Source of the DNA: Anaeromyxobacter sp.
GTDB taxonomy: Bacteria; Myxococcota; Myxococcia; Myxococcales; Anaeromyxobacteraceae
Assembly (NCBI GenBank): GCA_016718565.1
Contig: JADKCZ010000001.1
Location: 1 to 64,000 of the forward strand
DNA length: 64,000 nt
Reading direction: 5' to 3'
Both the position numbers and the translations under genes were made by a program. Within the stretch, counting starts at the first letter, position 1, and every line of letters starts with the position of its first letter. Below are positions 62,319-64,000 of the stretch, one piece after another. Under the pieces are notes generated by a model, which saw only the letters and a list, made by a program, of their open reading frames with translations, did not search any database and was not told where the DNA came from.

Positions 62319-63461
62319 CTAGTGGTGCGCCTCGGCGTGGCCGTGGCCGTGGTCCTCGCCGTGCTCGTCGCCGTGGCCGGCGTGCGCGAAGGCGGCGCCG
62401 ATGAAGAGCGAGGAGAGCATGGTGAAGATGTAGGCCTGCACGAAGGCCACGAAGAGCTCCAGCATGAAGATGGCCAGCGCCAGCGCCACCGAGACGGGGA
62501 AGACCCAGACCGAGATGGCGAAGATCAGGCCGAGCAGCGCCAGGATGACGAAGTGGCCGGCCACCATGTTGGCGAAGAGTCGGACGGTGAGGGCGAAGGG
62601 CTTGGTGAAGAGCCCCAGGATCTCCACCGGGATCATGATGAACCAGAGCGGCCAGAGCGACTTGGGCACGCCGCCGGTCAGGTGGGCCAGGTAGCCGCCC
62701 AGCCCCATGCCGCTGATGGCGGCGTACTGGGTGATGAGGAAGGTGAAGAGCGCCAGGCAGACCGTCACGTTGATGTTGGCGGTGGCGGTGCCGGAGTAGG
62801 GCAGCAGGCCGAAGAGGTTGACGAAGAGGATGAAGAAGAAGGCCGTCAGCAGGTAGGGCAGGAAGCGATCGGCGTTCTCCTTGCCGATGTTGGCCACCGC
62901 CAGGTCGTTGCGGACGAACTTCACCAGCACCTCGACGAAGCTGTAGAGCCCGGAGGGCACCATGGCCTTCTTGCGCAGCGCCGAGAAGACCACCAGCAAG
63001 AGCAGCGCCGTGGCCAGCCACATCATGATGACGTGCTTGCTGGGCGTCATGTCGAGGCCGCCGAAGACGAACGGGCCGGACACCGCGTGCTCGTGGCCGG
63101 CCGCGTCCACCTCGGTGACGGTGCCGAAGGTGCGGCGCAGGTTCCACTCGCAGTTCCAGTGGAAGCCGCCGGCGCCCTCCTTCTCGCAGAGGCCCGGGTA
63201 CTCGATGACGTAGCCGTCGGTGACGTGGTGCATCATCACCGCGCCCAGGCTCTCGTCGTGGACCGCGCCGTGGCCGCCGGCCGCGGCGCCGTGCTCGGCG
63301 GGCGCGCCGTGCTCGCCCGCGGGGGCGCCGTGGTCCATGGTGGCGGCGGCGCCGTGGTCGGCCGCCTGCTCCACCGCGTGGGCCGGGGGCGCGGCGTGGG
63401 CCGGGTCGGAGGAGGCCAGCAGGGCCTGGAGCGCGAGGGTGACGAGGGTGGAGGCGATCAT
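62319..63461 (-). CDS. atpB: ATP synthase F0 subunit a with His-rich ends
   Basis: A 380-residue a subunit, longer than the usual ~230-300. A signal-like hydrophobic start (IASTLVTLALQALLASSDP) is followed by a His/Ala/Gly-rich segment of about 60 residues (DHGAPAGEHGAPAEHGAAAG). The membrane core has the essential Arg in FALTVRLFANMVAGHFVILA and the conserved C-terminal helices (FMLELFVAFVQAYIFTMLSS). The C-terminus is again His-rich (HAGHGDEHGEDHGHGHAEAH). Its ATG overlaps the stop of the AtpI-like gene (ATGA). The His-rich ends might bind metal; this is inference. Confidence 0.93.
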   Translation of the reverse strand: MIASTLVTLALQALLASSDPAHAAPPAHAVEQAADHGAAATMDHGAPAGEHGAPAEHGAAAGGHGAVHDESLGAVMMHHVTDGYVIEYPGLCEKEGAGGFHWNCEWNLRRTFGTVTEVDAAGHEHAVSGPFVFGGLDMTPSKHVIMMWLATALLLLVVFSALRKKAMVPSGLYSFVEVLVKFVRNDLAVANIGKENADRFLPYLLTAFFFILFVNLFGLLPYSGTATANINVTVCLALFTFLITQYAAISGMGLGGYLAHLTGGVPKSLWPLWFIMIPVEILGLFTKPFALTVRLFANMVAGHFVILALLGLIFAISVWVFPVSVALALAIFMLELFVAFVQAYIFTMLSSLFIGAAFAHAGHGDEHGEDHGHGHAEAHH

Positions 63462-63823
63462 GCGGTGGTCCCCTGCCGGCGCAGCGAGTGGACGAAGGCG
63501 CCCTCGAGGGCGCTGAAGGCGAAGTACGGCACGAAGAAGGCGACCACGAAGGCGATGGCGTCGAGGCCGGCGCGGCCCGTCAGCACGGTGCCGACCCCGA
63601 CCAGCACCAGCCGCACCAGGAAGAGCACCGCCATGACGGCCAGCATCCCCTGGGTGGCGTTGCCCGGGCCGTGGGCGGCGCGGCCCATGGCCCAGATGGA
63701 GACCAGCGCGGTCGCGCCGGCGATGGTGGCCCCGGTGACGGCGGCGGTGCGCTGGGCGCCCACCAGCGTCGCGGCGAGCACGAAGAGGAGGGCGGCGGCG
63801 GCGGTGGCGACTTGGTACTTCAC
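63458..63823 (-). CDS. AtpI-like membrane protein of the F0 operon
   Basis: A 121-residue protein with four hydrophobic helices (YQVATAAAALLFVLAATLVG, AAVTGATIAGATALVSIWAM, QGMLAVMAVLFLVRLVLVGV, GLDAIAFVVAFFVPYFAFSA). This is the layout of the ATP synthase subunit I/AtpI family, which helps c-ring assembly. The GTG at 63823 overlaps the stop of the preceding AtpZ-type gene (GTGA). A longer frame to 63928 is an extension into that gene and is not used. Confidence 0.8.
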   Translation of the reverse strand: MKYQVATAAAALLFVLAATLVGAQRTAAVTGATIAGATALVSIWAMGRAAHGPGNATQGMLAVMAVLFLVRLVLVGVGTVLTGRAGLDAIAFVVAFFVPYFAFSALEGAFVHSLRRQGTTA

Positions 63824-64000
63824 GGTTTCTTGGCGTTCCCGAGGACCGTCCTGAAGAAGCTGATGAAGCCACCCGTCATGCCCACCGCGACTCCGGCCAG
63901 CGTCAGCCAGGGCCGCGTGCCCAGCCACTCGTCGGCCTTGATGCCCAGCCAGGTGAAGCCACCGACGGCGATCACCAGGCTGCTCGAGGCCGCCGTGTAC
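63820..64000 (-). CDS. AtpZ/AtpI-family protein, N-terminus beyond the window
   Basis: The last 60 codons of a small membrane protein, running off the right edge. It encodes ASSLVIAVGGFTWLGIKADE, then WLGTRPWLTLAGVAVGMTGG and FISFFRTVLGNAKKP before TGA. Two helices joined by a G-x-x-x-D-x-x-x-G-T-x-P-W turn are typical of AtpZ/AtpI-type proteins at the head of atp operons. Its stop overlaps the start of the following AtpI-like gene. Confidence 0.82.
   Translation of the reverse strand, partial: YTAASSSLVIAVGGFTWLGIKADEWLGTRPWLTLAGVAVGMTGGFISFFRTVLGNAKKP

Overview
This 64 kb window is very GC-rich (roughly three quarters G+C by eye) and densely packed, with many 1-4 base start/stop overlaps (ATGA, GTGA, TGATG) and frequent GTG starts. 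The gene content points to a myxobacterium, most likely Anaeromyxobacter or a close relative: an MglA-family GTPase, an ExbB/ExbD/ExbD cluster of the AglRQS kind, many sensor kinases, a compact chemosensory operon, LarB/LarC, and Mfd, DnaK and F0 genes of deltaproteobacterial style. This assignment is inference. No tRNA or rRNA gene was recognised.

Region by region: (1) 1-8778 is a surface-polysaccharide region: a 5'-truncated GT4 glycosyltransferase, a WecA/MraY-type initiating phosphoglycosyltransferase, a GT2-methyltransferase fusion, a nucleotidyltransferase-family protein and UDP-glucose dehydrogenase. Two paralogous zinc-ribbon membrane proteins lie within it. An accessory patch at 2528-4382 carries an HTH remnant, an AbiE-type pair in reversed order, a ribbon-helix-helix antitoxin and the stub of its partner. 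(2) 8810-12721: a small gene plus nucleotidyltransferase pair, a LON-domain protein and a membrane pyrophosphatase. (3) 12722-14460: a palindromic-repeat cluster split by a 1252 bp ISAs1-family element with 16 bp perfect ends and a 9 bp target duplication. (4) 14501-21929: ExbD, ExbD, ExbB; a GH42-like protein; a histidine kinase overlapping larC; larB. (5) 21930-23499: a mosaic of palindromic repeats around a DUF559 nuclease gene. (6) 23500-28799: a chemosensory operon (MCP, CheW, CheY, CheA, CheC). (7) 28905-33963: thiL, a PocR-domain kinase, an MglA paralogue and a divergent membrane kinase. (8) 33979-45335: a long minus-strand run of TPR lipoprotein, hrcA, grpE, dnaK, dnaJ, a penicillin-binding-protein-activator-like lipoprotein, a site-2 protease, a small membrane protein and a DinG-type helicase. 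(9) 45595-51122: three tightly packed genes for a receiver-kinase, a PilZ-methyltransferase related to PhcB, and a membrane kinase-receiver-kinase fusion. (10) 51188-59182: mfd (with a frameshift near its end), three parvulin-type isomerases and pdxA. (11) 59349-64000: a small membrane protein whose frame runs through a 63 bp tandem array of the palindromic repeat, ychF, an intrinsic terminator, and the F0 genes atpF, atpE, atpB, an AtpI-like gene and a truncated AtpZ/AtpI gene.

The most interesting unit is 45595-51122. Its layout resembles the Ralstonia phcBSRQ quorum-sensing genes, but with a PilZ domain on the methyltransferase and PhcS-like and PhcR-like modules fused into one protein. 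Also notable are two dispersed repeat families: a palindromic family that clusters, brackets a nuclease gene, hosts the IS and extends a reading frame, and a second family of which one copy lies in frame inside the linker of CheA.
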